DNA of 64,000 nt from CAWKGC01 sp963849005 (GCA_963849005.1 CAWKGC010000022.1:248001-312000); one strand, 5' to 3'. Positions 29,210-40,011 are shown, counted from the stretch's first letter. Notes: generated by a model from the sequence alone, not told the origin. Program-made: numbers and translations.

Positions 29210-29491
29210 GCCTTGGGAGTCCCGCGGTGGATCGCGCTGCCGGCCAGACGCGATACTGCCACGGACTTGTGACAGGCATCGGCGCACGCGGCCTCGGGCC
29301 CTAGTCGGGCCATCCGGTGATGGGCTGCCGGATACCGACCTGCTCATTATCGCCTCCGATGCAAGTTTCCCGGTTGATCCTCATCACATCCCCGCCATTC
29401 TCGCCGCAACGTCCCGCTTGAACACTCAATGTCATAATGCCCGCGGCGCCCGCCTCCGGGCGCCGCAAACCCCTTCATCGAGGCACACGAC
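29210..29491. other. Intergenic region, nothing recognised
   Basis: 282 bp between the divergent Pat-like gene and the DUF3313 lipoprotein gene. I looked for promoters, operators, repeats and a small ORF with a ribosome site and found none I can support; a CATAAT near 29433 lacks a convincing -35. Confidence 0.4.
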
Positions 29492-30173
29492 ATGACCCGG
29501 AAACTTCCCCCACTCGCGATCCTGTTCGCCTTCTGCGCGGCGCTGCTGGCCGGATGCGCCAGCACCCGCGCCAGCAACCGTCACGGAATGGGACGGCCTC
29601 GTGTTGCGGCCCGGCACGCGGCTCGACGCCGTCTTCGTCAAGCCGGATGCGGAGATCGTGGCCTACAGGAGCGTGCTGCTCGACCCGGTGCAGATCAGTT
29701 TTGCGGCGAACTGGGATCCCAACCGGGGCCGCCGCAGCCAGGCGGGCCAGCTCGATGCGGCGGACCTGGCGGCGATCAAGGAGCGGCTTGCGGCGTTGTT
29801 CCAGGAGACCTTCCGCGCCGAACTCGCCAGGGGCGGCTATACGCTCGTCGACAAAGCCGGCCCGGACACCCTGCAAGTCACGCCGTCCATCGTCAATCTC
29901 TTCATCACCGCGCCGGCCGACGCCTCCGTCGGCCGTTCGCGCACCTACACGTCGGACTCCGGGCGCATGACGCTGGTCGTCGAATTGCGCGATTCCGTGA
30001 CCGGCGAAGTGCTCGCGCGCGCGATCGATACGCGCAGCGGCCGGGGATCCGGCCAACTGACGTGGACGAACCGGGTGACGAACATGGCGGACGCGCGGCA
30101 GGCCATCGGCATCTGGGCGTCGGCGCTGCGCCGCGGCCTCGACGAATTGAACGCCAAGGCCGGCACGAACTAG
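29492..30173 (+). CDS. DUF3313 family lipoprotein, one frameshift
   Basis: About 226 residues. Signal peptide with lipobox LLAGC (Cys about 18), then a body resembling DUF3313: LRPGTRLDAVFVKPDAEIV, VTPSIVNLFITAPAD, SGRMTLVVELRDSVTGEVLA and ARAIDTRSG. Function unknown; probably attached to the outer membrane. One extra base near 29577 separates the signal peptide from the body. It stands alone on this strand, convergent with the channel gene. Confidence 0.75.
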
Positions 30174-30250
30174 GGTCCGGGAAACCAGGGGCGCCGCCTG
30201 CGCAAGGGGGCGGCCACCATGGGCCTCCCCGTTCAGCCCTTATCGCCCTG

Positions 30251-31228
30251 CTACTCGTTCTTGAGCCGCTTCATGCCCTCGACGAGCGGGTGCCACGCGT
30301 ACACGAGCGAGATCATGAAGCCGTCCATGCGAAGGTCCCCGGGGTTATTGGAATTGAACGTCGACTTGTAACCGACGGTGAGGTGCAAGTTGTCGTTGAT
30401 CGTGTAGCCGAGCGTGAGCCCGCCGCCGACGTTGTTGAGCTTTGTCCCCGAAACGCCGTTGACGGAGGCTTTGCCGCCGTTGTACCAGGAGAGGTCGAGC
30501 GCCCCCCAGAAATGCTCGGTGAAGTCGCGCGTCAGGTGCGCGTCGAGCTGGAACAGGGGATCCGTCTTCAGCGTCTGGCCGACATAGTCCGTGTTGTTCC
30601 CGAAGAGCCACACGGCAGGAAGGAACTCGAGCGTCGTGCGCTGACCCGGCACCCACGCGCCCAATTGCCAGACGACCGGCGCGCCGATGCGTCCGTACCA
30701 ACGGTTCTGGCCGACGTTCAGCGCCTGGCTGCTGTTGTACTCGCCGATCGGCAGCGCAAGGTCGGCGAGCAGGTCGACGGAGAATCCCGGTTCGTAACGA
30801 AGCACGTCGGGAATGTTCTTCTGCGCTTTCGGGCCGAGGATGTTCACGGCGAACTCGAGCATCGGGTCGCCGAACCCGCTGGCCGACTGGTTGACCGTTC
30901 GCCCGGCCACGGCGAGGTCGCCCGAGACCCGCCCCATGGGCAGGATGATCGCGGCCATGGCCGAGCGATCGCCCAGGGAAAAGGTGCGCGCGTAGCCCAT
31001 CATGGCCAGCGTGGCGTCGAAGCTCGCGCCCGGTACCACGATATGGGCCGGGTCGAACGGGTTGGTGTTGCCGGTGAGGGAGTTGAAGATGAGCGGCACC
31101 GCGTTCGCGCCCGTCAGGCCCTTCCAGTAGAACCGCCCCGGGACCTGGGCCAGGGCCTGCGGCGGGAACAGCGCGCCTGCGACAAGCAGCAATGCAACGA
31201 CCAAACGCGACCAGGACAAGCACTTCAT
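30251..31228 (-). CDS. Outer-membrane beta-barrel transport protein (Phenol_MetA_deg-like)
   Basis: 325 residues with a signal peptide ending ALAQ, then alternating amphipathic strands: TFSLGDRSAMAAIILPMG, SVDLLADLALPIGEYNS, LDAHLTRDFTEHFWGALDLS, GGGLTLGYTINDNLHLTVGY. It resembles the PF13557-type transporters often found beside aromatic or xenobiotic catabolic genes. The ATG at 31228 was chosen because GAAGGAA lies 6 nt upstream, better than the in-frame ATG at 31249. It is the last gene of the MBL-sulfatase-channel operon and may admit the substrate. Frame intact. Confidence 0.78.
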   Translation of the reverse strand: MKCLSWSRLVVALLLVAGALFPPQALAQVPGRFYWKGLTGANAVPLIFNSLTGNTNPFDPAHIVVPGASFDATLAMMGYARTFSLGDRSAMAAIILPMGRVSGDLAVAGRTVNQSASGFGDPMLEFAVNILGPKAQKNIPDVLRYEPGFSVDLLADLALPIGEYNSSQALNVGQNRWYGRIGAPVVWQLGAWVPGQRTTLEFLPAVWLFGNNTDYVGQTLKTDPLFQLDAHLTRDFTEHFWGALDLSWYNGGKASVNGVSGTKLNNVGGGLTLGYTINDNLHLTVGYKSTFNSNNPGDLRMDGFMISLVYAWHPLVEGMKRLKNE

Positions 31229-31291
31229 CTGAGTTCCTTCGCTTTTCATGTGATCTCCATCCTTCTCGATTGATTCATGCGTCGGCGACGA

Positions 31292-33080
31292 TCACGGCTT
31301 CGGATCGGCCACCATTTCCTTGGGCGGAACGAACTGCCGCTTGTAGATCAGCGGCGGGTAGCCGGGGTCGTCCGGGACGCGCATGGGCAGCACGTCTACA
31401 AGCGTCTCGAACGTGGAGCGGTCGGGCAGGATCACGTTGTTCGCCCGGGCGTAGTCGTCCCAGAGCGCGAGCATCGCCTTCAATTTGTCGGGGCGCTCCG
31501 CGGCGAGATCCTTTCGCTCCGCGGGATCGGCCGTGACGTTGAAGAGTTCCCAGTCGCCCTTGCCGTACGGCTTGAATTGCCAGCGGATCTTCCAATCGCC
31601 CTGCCGCACCGCGCGGTTGCCGAAGACCTCCCACGCGAGGTAGTCCTGCTCCGTGCGTATCGAATCCGACTTGCCCGCCAGCATCGGGCCCCAGGACTTG
31701 CCGATGAGCGGGGGCAGGTCCTTCCCTCCCATCGACTTCGGATAGCTGGTGCCGGCGATCTCGAGCAGCGTCGGCATGAAGTCGGCCACATGCATGAGCC
31801 CGTGATTGAGGCTTCCCTTGGGCCGCTTGACCGCCGGACCGCTCAGGACCAGCGCATTGCGGATGCCGCCCTCGGCAAGCCAGCCCTTGTACTGGCTGAA
31901 GGGCGTCATCGACACCTGCGCCCACATCGGGCCGTAGCCGACGTAAGAGCCCGGATCGCCCCACGCGTTGGGATTGGTTTGCGACCAGTTGATCGCCGCG
32001 AAGAGGTAGTCCCGCGAACCTGGCGTTCCCGCGATCATCTTGAACAGGTCGGTGCCCTCTGCGCCGTTGTCGCCGAACACGATGAAGAGGGTGTTCTCGT
32101 ACTCGCCGATTTCCTTGAGGTAGGTCGATGAGCCGGCCGACGTGGTAGTCCATGTTCTCCACCATGCCGGCATAGAGCTCCATCTTCTTGCCCAGGATGG
32201 CCCGGCTTGCCGGGGCGAGCACGATGGGATCAGGCACGAACCACATTCGCTCCGAGAGCCTGGTGCCCGCCGGCATGATGCCGAGCTCGACCTGCCGTTT
32301 CAGCCTCTCCTGCCGCAGCGCGTCCCAGCCCTTGTCATACTCGCCGACATGGCGATTGCGCCAGTCCTTCGGCAGGTGATACGGATCGTGCGGCGCCTGG
32401 TGCGCGACGTACGCGAAGAAGGGCTTGCCGTCGCCCCGGTTGGCATCGATGAATCCGATCAGCTTGTCCGTGTAGGTCTTCGTCGCGTAGTAGTCCTCGG
32501 GCAGCTTCGTGAGATAGCGCCCGTCCTCGGTGAATACCGACTTGGGGGACGCGGCCGTGAAGTTCGTCATGTCCCAGTAGCTGCCCGCCCCGTCGAGCAG
32601 CGAAAAATCGCGCTCGAATCCGCGCGCGGCCGGGATCTGTTCAGGTGCCTTGCCAAGATGCCATTTGCCGGCCATGTACGTGTGATAGCCGGCGCCCTTG
32701 AGCAGCTGCGGCAACGTGGCCACCCGGTCGTTGAGGTAGCCCTCGTAGCCGACCGCGCCCCGCTGGTTGGGGGCGGTCCACTCGTCCATGTTGCCCAGGC
32801 CGTTCAGGTGCGTGTCGACACCGGTCAGCATCATGGATCTCGTGGGCGAGCAGCTCGCGTGGGTGTAGAAGTTGGTGAATCGAACGCCCTCGTTCGCCAG
32901 CGCGTCGAGGTTCGGCGTCCTGATCTCGCTGCCGAACGAGCCCAGGTCGGCGAACCCCATGTCGTCGGCGACGATCATGACGATGTTCGGCCTCTTCGCC
33001 TGCTGTGCCTGCACGGGGGGCGCCATGGCGCACGTCACCGCGACAAGACCGGCGACCAGGGTCATGGATGGCTTCTTCAT
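31292..33080 (-). CDS. Arylsulfatase (type I, formylglycine-dependent), one frameshift
   Basis: About 596 residues, exported (signal peptide ending PVQA). It hydrolyses sulfate esters. The sulfatase signature CSPTR begins at Cys77, the residue oxidised to formylglycine; metal ligands are in VADDMGFADLG, and AGKWHLGK and VFGDNGAEGTDLF are the other family motifs. One indel near 32130 splits the gene. A strong ribosome site (AGGAGG) precedes the ATG. No formylglycine-generating enzyme is in the window. It sits 42 bp after the metallo-hydrolase gene. Confidence 0.9.
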
Positions 33081-33122
33081 TTGTCCTCCTGAAATTCAGG
33101 TGATCGGAGCTCTTTGATCGGA

Positions 33123-34100
33123 TCAGAACTCGATCTCGAATCCCCTTGCCTTTGCTACCTCGTAGATCGCATCAAAGGTTTCGCCGTGGTCCCAGGGCGC
33201 GCCCGCCGGCTCGTTGCGGAACTCGCGGTAGGCCCACTCGACGTTCATGTACAGTCGTGCCGGGCTGTGCCAGCCGGCGTACGGCCCGAAGTGGATTTCT
33301 TTGACGCCTCCAGCGGCGCACAGCCCCTGCCCGAAGCAGCGACTCGACTCGTCGCGCACGTATTCGAGGTAGGCCTTCATCTCCATCGCCCCCTCGATTC
33401 CGCACACCGGTCCGTGTCCGGGGACGATGACTTCCGGGTCAAGCCAGATGATGAGGTCGAGGATCTTGAGCCATTTCTCGTAGGAGCCGTTCCAGCCCAT
33501 GGGAGTGCACTCGCGGAAGATCACGTCGCCGGCGAACAGGACCCTTTCCTTGGGCACGTGAATGATCGTGTCGCCGACCCGGTGGCACGGCCCCGCGTAG
33601 ATGAGGTGAACTTCCGTGCCGTCGAGATCCAGCACGTGCCGCTCCTCGAACACTGTCGTCGGCAGGACCAGCTTGATGCCTTCGAAGTCGTAGTCCTGCT
33701 GCAACTGCCTGGCGATGGCGAGCGCGCCAGGGTGCAGGGCCTTGAGAAGCATTCGCGTGAGGAAGCGATCGGCACCCTTGAGCAGCTTCTGGGTCTCCCG
33801 CGGGTCGGCGACGTGCGGCATGAGCTCCCTTACCGTCCGGTGCGCGATGATCTCGGCACCCTCGAAGAGCTGGTTCCCCCACACGTGGTCGCCGTCCTCG
33901 TGCGTGTTGATCACGCGCTTCGGCATGCCCGGCCATACCTTGCCGAACAGCTCGATCATCCGGCGCGCGTGCGGCAGGTCCGACTGGGTGTCGATCACCA
34001 CGCCGCCGCCCAGGTTGATGAGCCCCGAGTTGGCGTCGCATACGCGGTTCCTTTCGTTCAGGACCGCAAAGCAGTTGTCGCTCACCTGCTGCAGTTTCAT
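33123..34100 (-). CDS. Metallo-beta-lactamase fold hydrolase with altered metal motif
   Basis: 325 residues, no signal peptide. MBL fold: GGGVVIDTQSD, NTHEDGDHVWGN, YAGPCHRVGDTI, VLFAGDVIF and VIVPGHGPV. The metal motif reads H-E-D-G-D-H where most members have HxHxDH, so the second histidine is replaced by Asp; the Asp-His pair and the later His/Asp/His ligands remain. Some MBL subgroups have HxNGDH or HxDGDH. Substrate unknown; the operon suggests a role with the sulfatase. First gene of the minus-strand operon, divergent from the AraC regulator. Frame intact. Confidence 0.8.
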   Translation of the reverse strand: MKLQQVSDNCFAVLNERNRVCDANSGLINLGGGVVIDTQSDLPHARRMIELFGKVWPGMPKRVINTHEDGDHVWGNQLFEGAEIIAHRTVRELMPHVADPRETQKLLKGADRFLTRMLLKALHPGALAIARQLQQDYDFEGIKLVLPTTVFEERHVLDLDGTEVHLIYAGPCHRVGDTIIHVPKERVLFAGDVIFRECTPMGWNGSYEKWLKILDLIIWLDPEVIVPGHGPVCGIEGAMEMKAYLEYVRDESSRCFGQGLCAAGGVKEIHFGPYAGWHSPARLYMNVEWAYREFRNEPAGAPWDHGETFDAIYEVAKARGFEIEF

Positions 34101-34211
34101 CGGGACGCCCAGTGTCGGAGGTTCTGCCTCATGCGCCTGCGTCAACCAGGCCGTACTGCGAAAGTCGACGCGACGTCTGGTAGGCTTTGCCCTCGCAGCG
34201 AGCACTCGCCT

Positions 34212-34232
34212 TGCCTCCTCAGGCCGGAGGCA
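34212..34232. promoter_or_regulatory. Palindrome between the MBL and AraC-type genes
   Basis: TGCCTCC and GGAGGCA are perfect inverted repeats separated by 7 bp in the 195-bp divergent gap. No T-tract follows, so it is not a terminator. Its place is suitable for an operator of the divergent regulator, but nothing more supports this. Confidence 0.3.
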
Positions 34233-34295
34233 GGCGTAGTCCAGTTTCTCTCCCGGACTCCGGAACCGTCTATCGGAAATCCGCAGATCGCAAAC

Positions 34296-35292
34296 ATGGT
34301 TCCGCCCGCCCCCATCGCCAACGACCTGCCCGCCGTCACCGTGGTCGAGATCACCGACCCCACGGCCGTCAACGCCGGCATCGAGTTGCTCGACCAGGAA
34401 GGCGGTGCAGCTCCAGTCGATGCCGCTCCGGGCGAGGCGGATAGTCGTTCGCCTCGATGCCGCCACGGTCGTGTTCCATTCGAGCAATCTTCGCGTGCGC
34501 ACCCGCACAAGCGTCACCAAGGGCCTGATCGCCTACGTCACGTTCGGCCCGCAACGCGCATGGAACGGTAAACGGGCTGCCGGTTCGCCCCGGCCTGATG
34601 CTGTCCGCGGGGCCGCGAAGCCGAGGCCGTGTTCGTTGTCGACGCCGGATGGGAGAGCATTACGCTCCTGCTCCCGCCGCAGGACATCCGCGAGCACCTG
34701 GTCGCACGCCAACGCGATGACGAGTTTCGCCTGCCGCACGGCGTGGAGACTCTGCAGGCGGACGCGGACAAGGTTCGCAGGCTGTTCGACTGGGGAAAGC
34801 GCCTGGTGGACACCGCCGGCCGCCAGCCCGCATTGTTCAACGACGGAAGGCGCCAGCGGGCCGCGGCCCATGTCGAGCTTCTGGAAGGCCTCTTGGCGGT
34901 CCTTTTCGGCGCCGACGATTACGAGCCCACCCGCGACGACCGCACGCGCCAGGCGCACGGCCTCATCGTCAAGAAGGTCGAGGACTACGTCTCTCACGCG
35001 GGCCGGCGATGAACTCTACGTGAGCGACTTGTGCCGGGTCGCGGCGGCGAGCGAACGAGCGCTGCAGAACGCATTCAAGGAGGTCATGGGACTGACACCG
35101 ACGGCCTACCTGATCCGACTCAGGCTGCATCGGGTGCGCGAGGCGCTCCTTGAGGCAACACAGGGCTCGACGACGGTTTCGGCCGAAGCACTGAAATGGG
35201 GCTTCTGGCACTTCGGCGAATTCTCGCGCGCCTACAGGAACTGCTTCGGGGAATTGCCGTCGGACTCTCTCCGAAAGGAGCCGGGCAAGTAA
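34296..35292 (+). CDS. AraC-family transcriptional regulator, three frameshifts
   Basis: About 332 residues. The N-terminal part (LPAVTVVEITDPTAVNAGIE, RRIVVRLDAATVVFHSSN, ESITLLLPPQDIREHLVA) resembles AraC-type effector domains of the AraC_binding_2 kind. The C-terminal double helix-turn-helix has LYVSDLCRVAAASERALQ, FKEVMGLTPTAYL and WGFWHFGEFSRAYRNCFGE. Breaks near 34400, 34550 and 35005. Divergent from the MBL-sulfatase-channel operon, of which it is the likely activator. Confidence 0.83.
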
Positions 35293-35422
35293 GCGGTCCT
35301 GGACTGAAAACATCGCGGTCATGCCGATGGGATGCATTTCACCACGCTCGCCCGCAAAATGCGAAGATTCGGCCTCGCGCAACAGTCGCCACAGAGAATC
35401 ATTCTTGAGCAAGAACAAGGTC

Positions 35423-37999
35423 ATGACCGTCCCCGCCAAGGGGACGGAACACACCCCGATGATGCAGCAGTACCTCGGCATCAAGGCCGGGCACGCCGAC
35501 ATGCTGGTGTTCTACCGCATGGGCGACTTCTACGAACTGTTCTTCGAAGACGCCGTGCGCGCGGCGAAGATGCTCGACATCACGCTCACCACGCGCGGCG
35601 CGTCCGCCGGGCAGCCGATCCGCATGGCCGGCGTGCCCTTCCATTCCATCGACCAGTACCTCGCCAAGCTGGTGAAGCTGGGCGAGTCGGTCGCGATCTG
35701 CGAGCAGGTCGGCGACGTGGCGACCGCCAAGGGGCCGGTCGAGCGCAGGGTCACGCGCATCGTGACGCCGGGAACGCTCACCGATTCGGCGTTGCTTCCG
35801 GCCACGCGCGACAGCCTGCTGCTCGCCGCGCACCGTTCCGGCGATCGCATCGGCCTCGCGTGGCTGAGCCTCGCGAGCGGGTCGCTCAGGATCGCGGAGA
35901 TCGAGGCAACGCGGCTCGCCGCGGAGATCGAGCGCCTGCAGCCGGCGGAACTGCTGGTCTCGGAGGACGGCACCTTGCCCGAGCTGCGCTCGCCCCCGCC
36001 GACGCGCAGGCTCTCGTCGTGGCAATTCGAGCCCGAGTCGGCGCGCCGCGACCTCGCGAAGCAGTTCGGCACGCGCGACCTTTCCGGTTTCGGCTGCGAC
36101 GACCTGCCTCTCGCCGTCGGCGCGGCCGGCGCCCTGCTTGCTTACTGCCGCCATACGCAGCAGGCAGCGCTGCCGCATATCACGGGCCTCGGCGTCGAGC
36201 GCGAAAGCGACTTCGTGCTGATGGACGCCGCGACGCGCCGCAACCTCGAGGTCAGCGAGACCATGAACGGCGCGGAGGCGCCGACGCTGTTCTCCTTGCT
36301 CGACCATTGCGCGACCGGCATGGGCAGCCGGCGCTTGCGCCATTGGCTGCACCATCCGCTGCGCGACCCCGCCGTGCCGCGCAGCCCGCCACCAGGCGAT
36401 CGCCGCGCTGGTCGATCGCGCGGCACCGGTGCGCTTCGCGGCGGTGGCGAAAGTGCTCGACGGCTGGAGCGACGTCGAGCGCATCACGGCGCGCGTCGCG
36501 CTGCGCAACGCCCGCCCGCGCGACCTTGCCGGGCTGCGCGAAACGCTTGCGACGCTGCCCGCGCTCGCCGAACTCCTCGCCCGCATCGATTCGCCCGCGG
36601 TGGCTTCGCTCGCCGCTTCGCTCGCGCCGGTGCCCGCCATCCATCACCGGCTTGCCTCCACGCTGCGCGAAGAGCCCGCCGCGATGGTGCGCGACGGCGG
36701 CGTGATCGCGGACGGCTTCGATCCCGAACTCGACGAACTGCGCGCGCTGCAGGACGACAGCGGCGCATTCCTGCTCGCGATGGAGACGCGCGAGCGCGAA
36801 CGCACGGGGATCGCCAACCTGCGCGTCGAGTTCAACAAGGTGCACGGCTTCTTCATCGAGGTGACGCAGGGCCAGCTGGACAAGGTGCCGGTCGATTACC
36901 GCCGCCGCCAGACGCTGAAGAACGCCGAGCGTTTCATCACGCCGGAACTGAAGGCCTTCGAGGACAAGGCGCTCGCCGCGGGAGAGCGCGCGCTGGCGCG
37001 GGAACGCGCCCTCTACGAGGAACTGCTCGATGCGCTCGGCGCGGAAATCCGGCAGCTCCAGGCCATTGCGGACGCGGCCGCTGATCTCGATGCGCTGTGC
37101 GCCCTTGCGGCCGGCGCGGAACGCTTGAATCTCTCGGCGCCGGAGTTCACCGACGAGGACCGCATCGAGATCGCCGGTGGCCGCCACCTCGTGGTCGAAA
37201 GCCAGGTCGAGGCCTTCATCGCCAACGACACCAGCCTCGCCCGCTCGCGCCAGTTGCTCCTCATCACCGGGCCGAACATGGGCGGGAAATCCACGTACAT
37301 GCGGCAGGTCGCGCAGATCGTGCTGCTGGCGCGCTGCGGGTCTTTCGTGCCGGCCGCCTCCGCGCTGCATCGGGCCGATCGACCGGCTCTTCACGCGCAT
37401 CGGCGCCTCGGATGACCTCGCCGGGGGGCGCTCGACCTTCATGGTGGAAATGACGGAGGCGGCGGGCATCCTCAACAACGCGAGCGCGCGCAGCCTCGTC
37501 CTCATCGACGAGATCGGGCGCGGCACCTCGACCTTCGACGGGCTGGCGCTCGCCTATGCGATCGCGCGCCACCTCGCCGAGAACGTGCGTTGCTGGACGC
37601 TCTTCGCCACGCACTATTTCGAGCTGACGCAACTTGCCGCGGAACTGCCGCAGGTGGCGAACGTGCATCTCGACGCCGTGGAGCACAAGGACCGCATCGT
37701 CTTCCTGCACCGGCTCGAGGCGGGGCCCGCGGACCGCTCCTACGGGCTGCAGGTCGCCGCGCTCGCCGGCGTGCCGCGCGAAGTGATCAAGGCGGCGCGC
37801 CGCCACCTCGGCGAGCTCGAGTCGCACATGGCGCCGACGGTCCGCGCAGGCGGGGCTCTTCGACGCGCCCGCGGCCCGGCGTCCGACGCGGGACGATCCG
37901 GTCATCGAGGCGCTCGCCGACCTCGACCCGGACGCGATGAGCCCGAAGGAAGCGCTCGAGGCGCTCTATCGCCTGCGGAAGCTCCTCGATGAGAAGTAG
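35423..37999 (+). CDS. mutS: DNA mismatch repair protein MutS, three frameshifts
   Basis: About 858 residues. Mismatch-binding domain with FYRMGDFYELFFEDA (the FYE wedge), connector, core and clamp domains, then ATPase with Walker A TGPNMGGKSTYMRQ, GGRSTFMVEM, Walker B LVLIDEIGRGTST and C-terminal helices for dimerisation. Breaks near 36385, 37368 and 37852; each is cured by dropping one base, e.g. to give SALIGPIDRLFTRIGA. The ATG at 35423 was chosen; TTG at 35405 is an in-frame alternative. The stop overlaps the next gene by 11 bp. Confidence 0.95.
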
Positions 38000-38940
38000 C
38001 CTCGCCGCCGCCTTCGCCGTCGTGGCGCTGGCAGGCTGCGCGATCCGCGCGCCCTCGCCCGACGCCTTCGACTTCGCGGTCATGGGCGACGCGCCCTACA
38101 GCGATTTCGAGGAGCAGCGCTTCCTCGCGCATGCTCGGCTCCCTCGACAGCGAGAGGCTCGCCTTCATCGTGCATGTCGGCGACTTCAAGGCCGGCGGCA
38201 ATTCACCCTGCACCGATGCGCTGTTTGAAAAGCGCAAGGCGCAGTTCGAAGCCTCGGCCCACCCGCTCCTCTTCACGCCCGGCGACAACGAATGGACCGA
38301 TTGCCGGCGCGAGTCGAACGGCTCGGCGGATCCCCTCGAGCGGCTCGCGAAGTTGCGCGAAGTTTTTTTCGCCGAGCCGCGCTCGCTCGGCCGCGCTCGC
38401 CTGCCCGTCAATCGCGACGAAGGCTGCGTTCCCGCCGGCGCCGCGAACTGCGAATGCGCCGCGCTCCCGGAGAATCTCGCGTGGCAGGTGCGCGGCGTGT
38501 GGTTCGTCACCCTGAACATTCCCGGCAGCAACAACAACTCCGGTTTCGACCCGGCCTCCGACCGCGAGGTGCGCTGCCGCAATGCCGCGAACGGCAGGTG
38601 GCTCGCGAAGGCCTTCGAGGCCGCGGCCTGGCCGCATGCGAAGGGACTGGCCGTGTTCATCCAGGCCAACCCGTGGGAGAAGAGCAATGACGGCGCCTAC
38701 GATGGCTTTCTCGCGCAACTTGCCTCGGGCGCGGCAAAGCTCGGCAAGCCGGTGCTGCTCGTGCACGGCGATACGCACACCTATCGCTTCGACGAATCCG
38801 TTGCCGGCCCCGACGGCAAGAAGATCGCGAACCTTGCGCGGCTGGAAACCTTCGGCAGCCCGATGGTGGGATGGGTGCGCGTCACCGCGGACCCGAACGA
38901 CCCGCGCCTGTTCTCGGTGGCTACCGGCGGCCTGTGGTGA
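37989..38940 (+). CDS. Metallophosphoesterase-like lipoprotein, one frameshift
   Basis: About 317 residues. Signal peptide with lipobox ALAGC (Cys about 17), then calcineurin-like phosphoesterase motifs: FAVMGDAPYSD, FIVHVGDFKAGG, TPGDNEW and VLLVHGDTHTYRFDE. The expected first metal motif (GDxH) is GDAPYSD here, as in a subgroup of secreted phosphoesterases. One extra base near 38131 splits it. Substrate unknown. Overlaps mutS by 11 bp; convergent with slyD. Confidence 0.78.
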
Positions 38941-38951
38941 GGCGCGGGCGG

Positions 38952-39446
38952 CTAGTGGTGGTGCGCGCCGTGCTCGCCATGGGCATGGCCATGGCGCACC
39001 TCGTCCGCCGAAGCCTTGCGCACGCCGGCGACCTTGCCCTTGAACCAGAGGCGCTCGCCCGCCAGCGGATGGTTGCCGTCGACGACCACCTTGTCGTCGG
39101 TGATGTCGGTGACGGTGTAGATCACCACGTCGCCGCGGCATCGTCGCCGCCGCCGGGCACGCCCTCGAAGCGCATGCCGACCTGCAGCACGTCCGGGAAA
39201 GTTGTCGCGCGATTCGACGCGCAGCAATTGCTCGTCGTATTCGCCGAAGGCATCCACCGGCTCCAGCGAAAGCGCGACCTCGTCCCCGACCTTCTTGCCC
39301 TGCAACCCCGACTCGACTTTAGCGAAAATGCCGTCGTAGCCGCCATGAAGGTACGCGACCTGGGCGCCTTCCTCGGCGAGCGCGTGGCCCTCGCTGTCCA
39401 TCAATTCGTAATCGAGCGTAACGACCGTATCCTTGTCAATCTGCAT
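38952..39446 (-). CDS. slyD: FKBP-type peptidyl-prolyl isomerase SlyD, two compensating frameshifts
   Basis: 164-residue SlyD-like prolyl isomerase and chaperone: VVTLDYELMDSEG, GLQGKKVGDEVALSLEP, an insert-in-flap domain with EYDEQLLRVESRDNFP, VDGNHPLAGERLWFKGKV, and a His-rich tail (HGHAHGEHGAHHH) that in SlyD binds nickel. One extra base near 39198 and one missing base near 39140 throw 20 residues out of frame and back. It overlaps bcp by 11 bp on the same strand. Confidence 0.9.
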   Translation of the reverse strand: MQIDKDTVVTLDYELMDSEGHALAEEGAQVAYLHGGYDGIFAKVESGLQGKKVGDEVALSLEPVDAFGEYDEQLLRVESRDNFPGRAAGRHALRGRARRRRRCRGDVVIYTVTDITDDKVVVDGNHPLAGERLWFKGKVAGVRKASADEVRHGHAHGEHGAHHH

Positions 39447-39915
39447 GTCCGTTCAATTGCCTCACGTGCTTGAGCACTTCGTCGGCATGTTCGCGAACGC
39501 CGACTTCGCGAAGGATGTGCCGGACGATGCCCTTCTTGTCGATGATGAAGGTGGAACAGCGCAGGCAACGGCGCGGCTTGCCGTCGACCATCCTCTCGGC
39601 GAGCACGTCATAGAGCTCGCAGACCTCGGCCTCCGTATCGGCGAGCAACTGCACCGTGAGCCCGTGGGCGTCCCGGAACGACGCATGCGAAAGGACATCG
39701 TCGCGCGACACGCCGAAGACCACCGTGTCGAGGCGCGCGAATTCCTGGTCCTTGTCCGACAGGTCGGTGGCCTGGATGGTGCAGCCCGGCGTGCCGTCCT
39801 TCGGGTAGAAATAGAGCACGACATTCTTCTTGCCCCGGTAGCTGGAAAGATCCATCATTTCCATGCTCGCGTCGGGCAGCGTGAAGGTCGGTGCCGGCCT
39901 CCCTACTTGCAGCAT
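39436..39915 (-). CDS. bcp: Thiol peroxidase/peroxiredoxin Bcp
   Basis: 159-residue peroxiredoxin reducing H2O2 and organic peroxides. The peroxidatic Cys is in FYPKDGTPGCTIQATDL. E. coli Bcp has its resolving Cys five residues later; here that position is Thr, so it is either a 1-Cys form or uses one of two unusual cysteines in RCLRCSTF. The ATG at 39915 fits the family N-terminus, although the frame is open upstream. It is divergent from the RoxA-like gene. Frame intact. Confidence 0.88.
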   Translation of the reverse strand: MLQVGRPAPTFTLPDASMEMMDLSSYRGKKNVVLYFYPKDGTPGCTIQATDLSDKDQEFARLDTVVFGVSRDDVLSHASFRDAHGLTVQLLADTEAEVCELYDVLAERMVDGKPRRCLRCSTFIIDKKGIVRHILREVGVREHADEVLKHVRQLNGHAD

Positions 39916-39944
39916 TGCGGTATCCGCTCGAATGTGCCGAATTG

Positions 39945-39972
39945 ATTCTAACCTGATTTCCATGACGTGCAA
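39945..39972 (-). promoter_or_regulatory. Promoter for bcp-slyD
   Basis: On the minus strand TTGCAC (39972-39967), 16-bp spacer, TAGAAT (39950-39945), placing the start about 25 nt before the bcp ATG. It is the only good sigma-70-like pair in the gap to the divergent gene. No OxyR-like repeat was recognised. Confidence 0.5.
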
Positions 39973-40011
39973 GCTCATGCCCGGGTCATCGCGTTGAGCG
40001 CCGCAAGCGGA

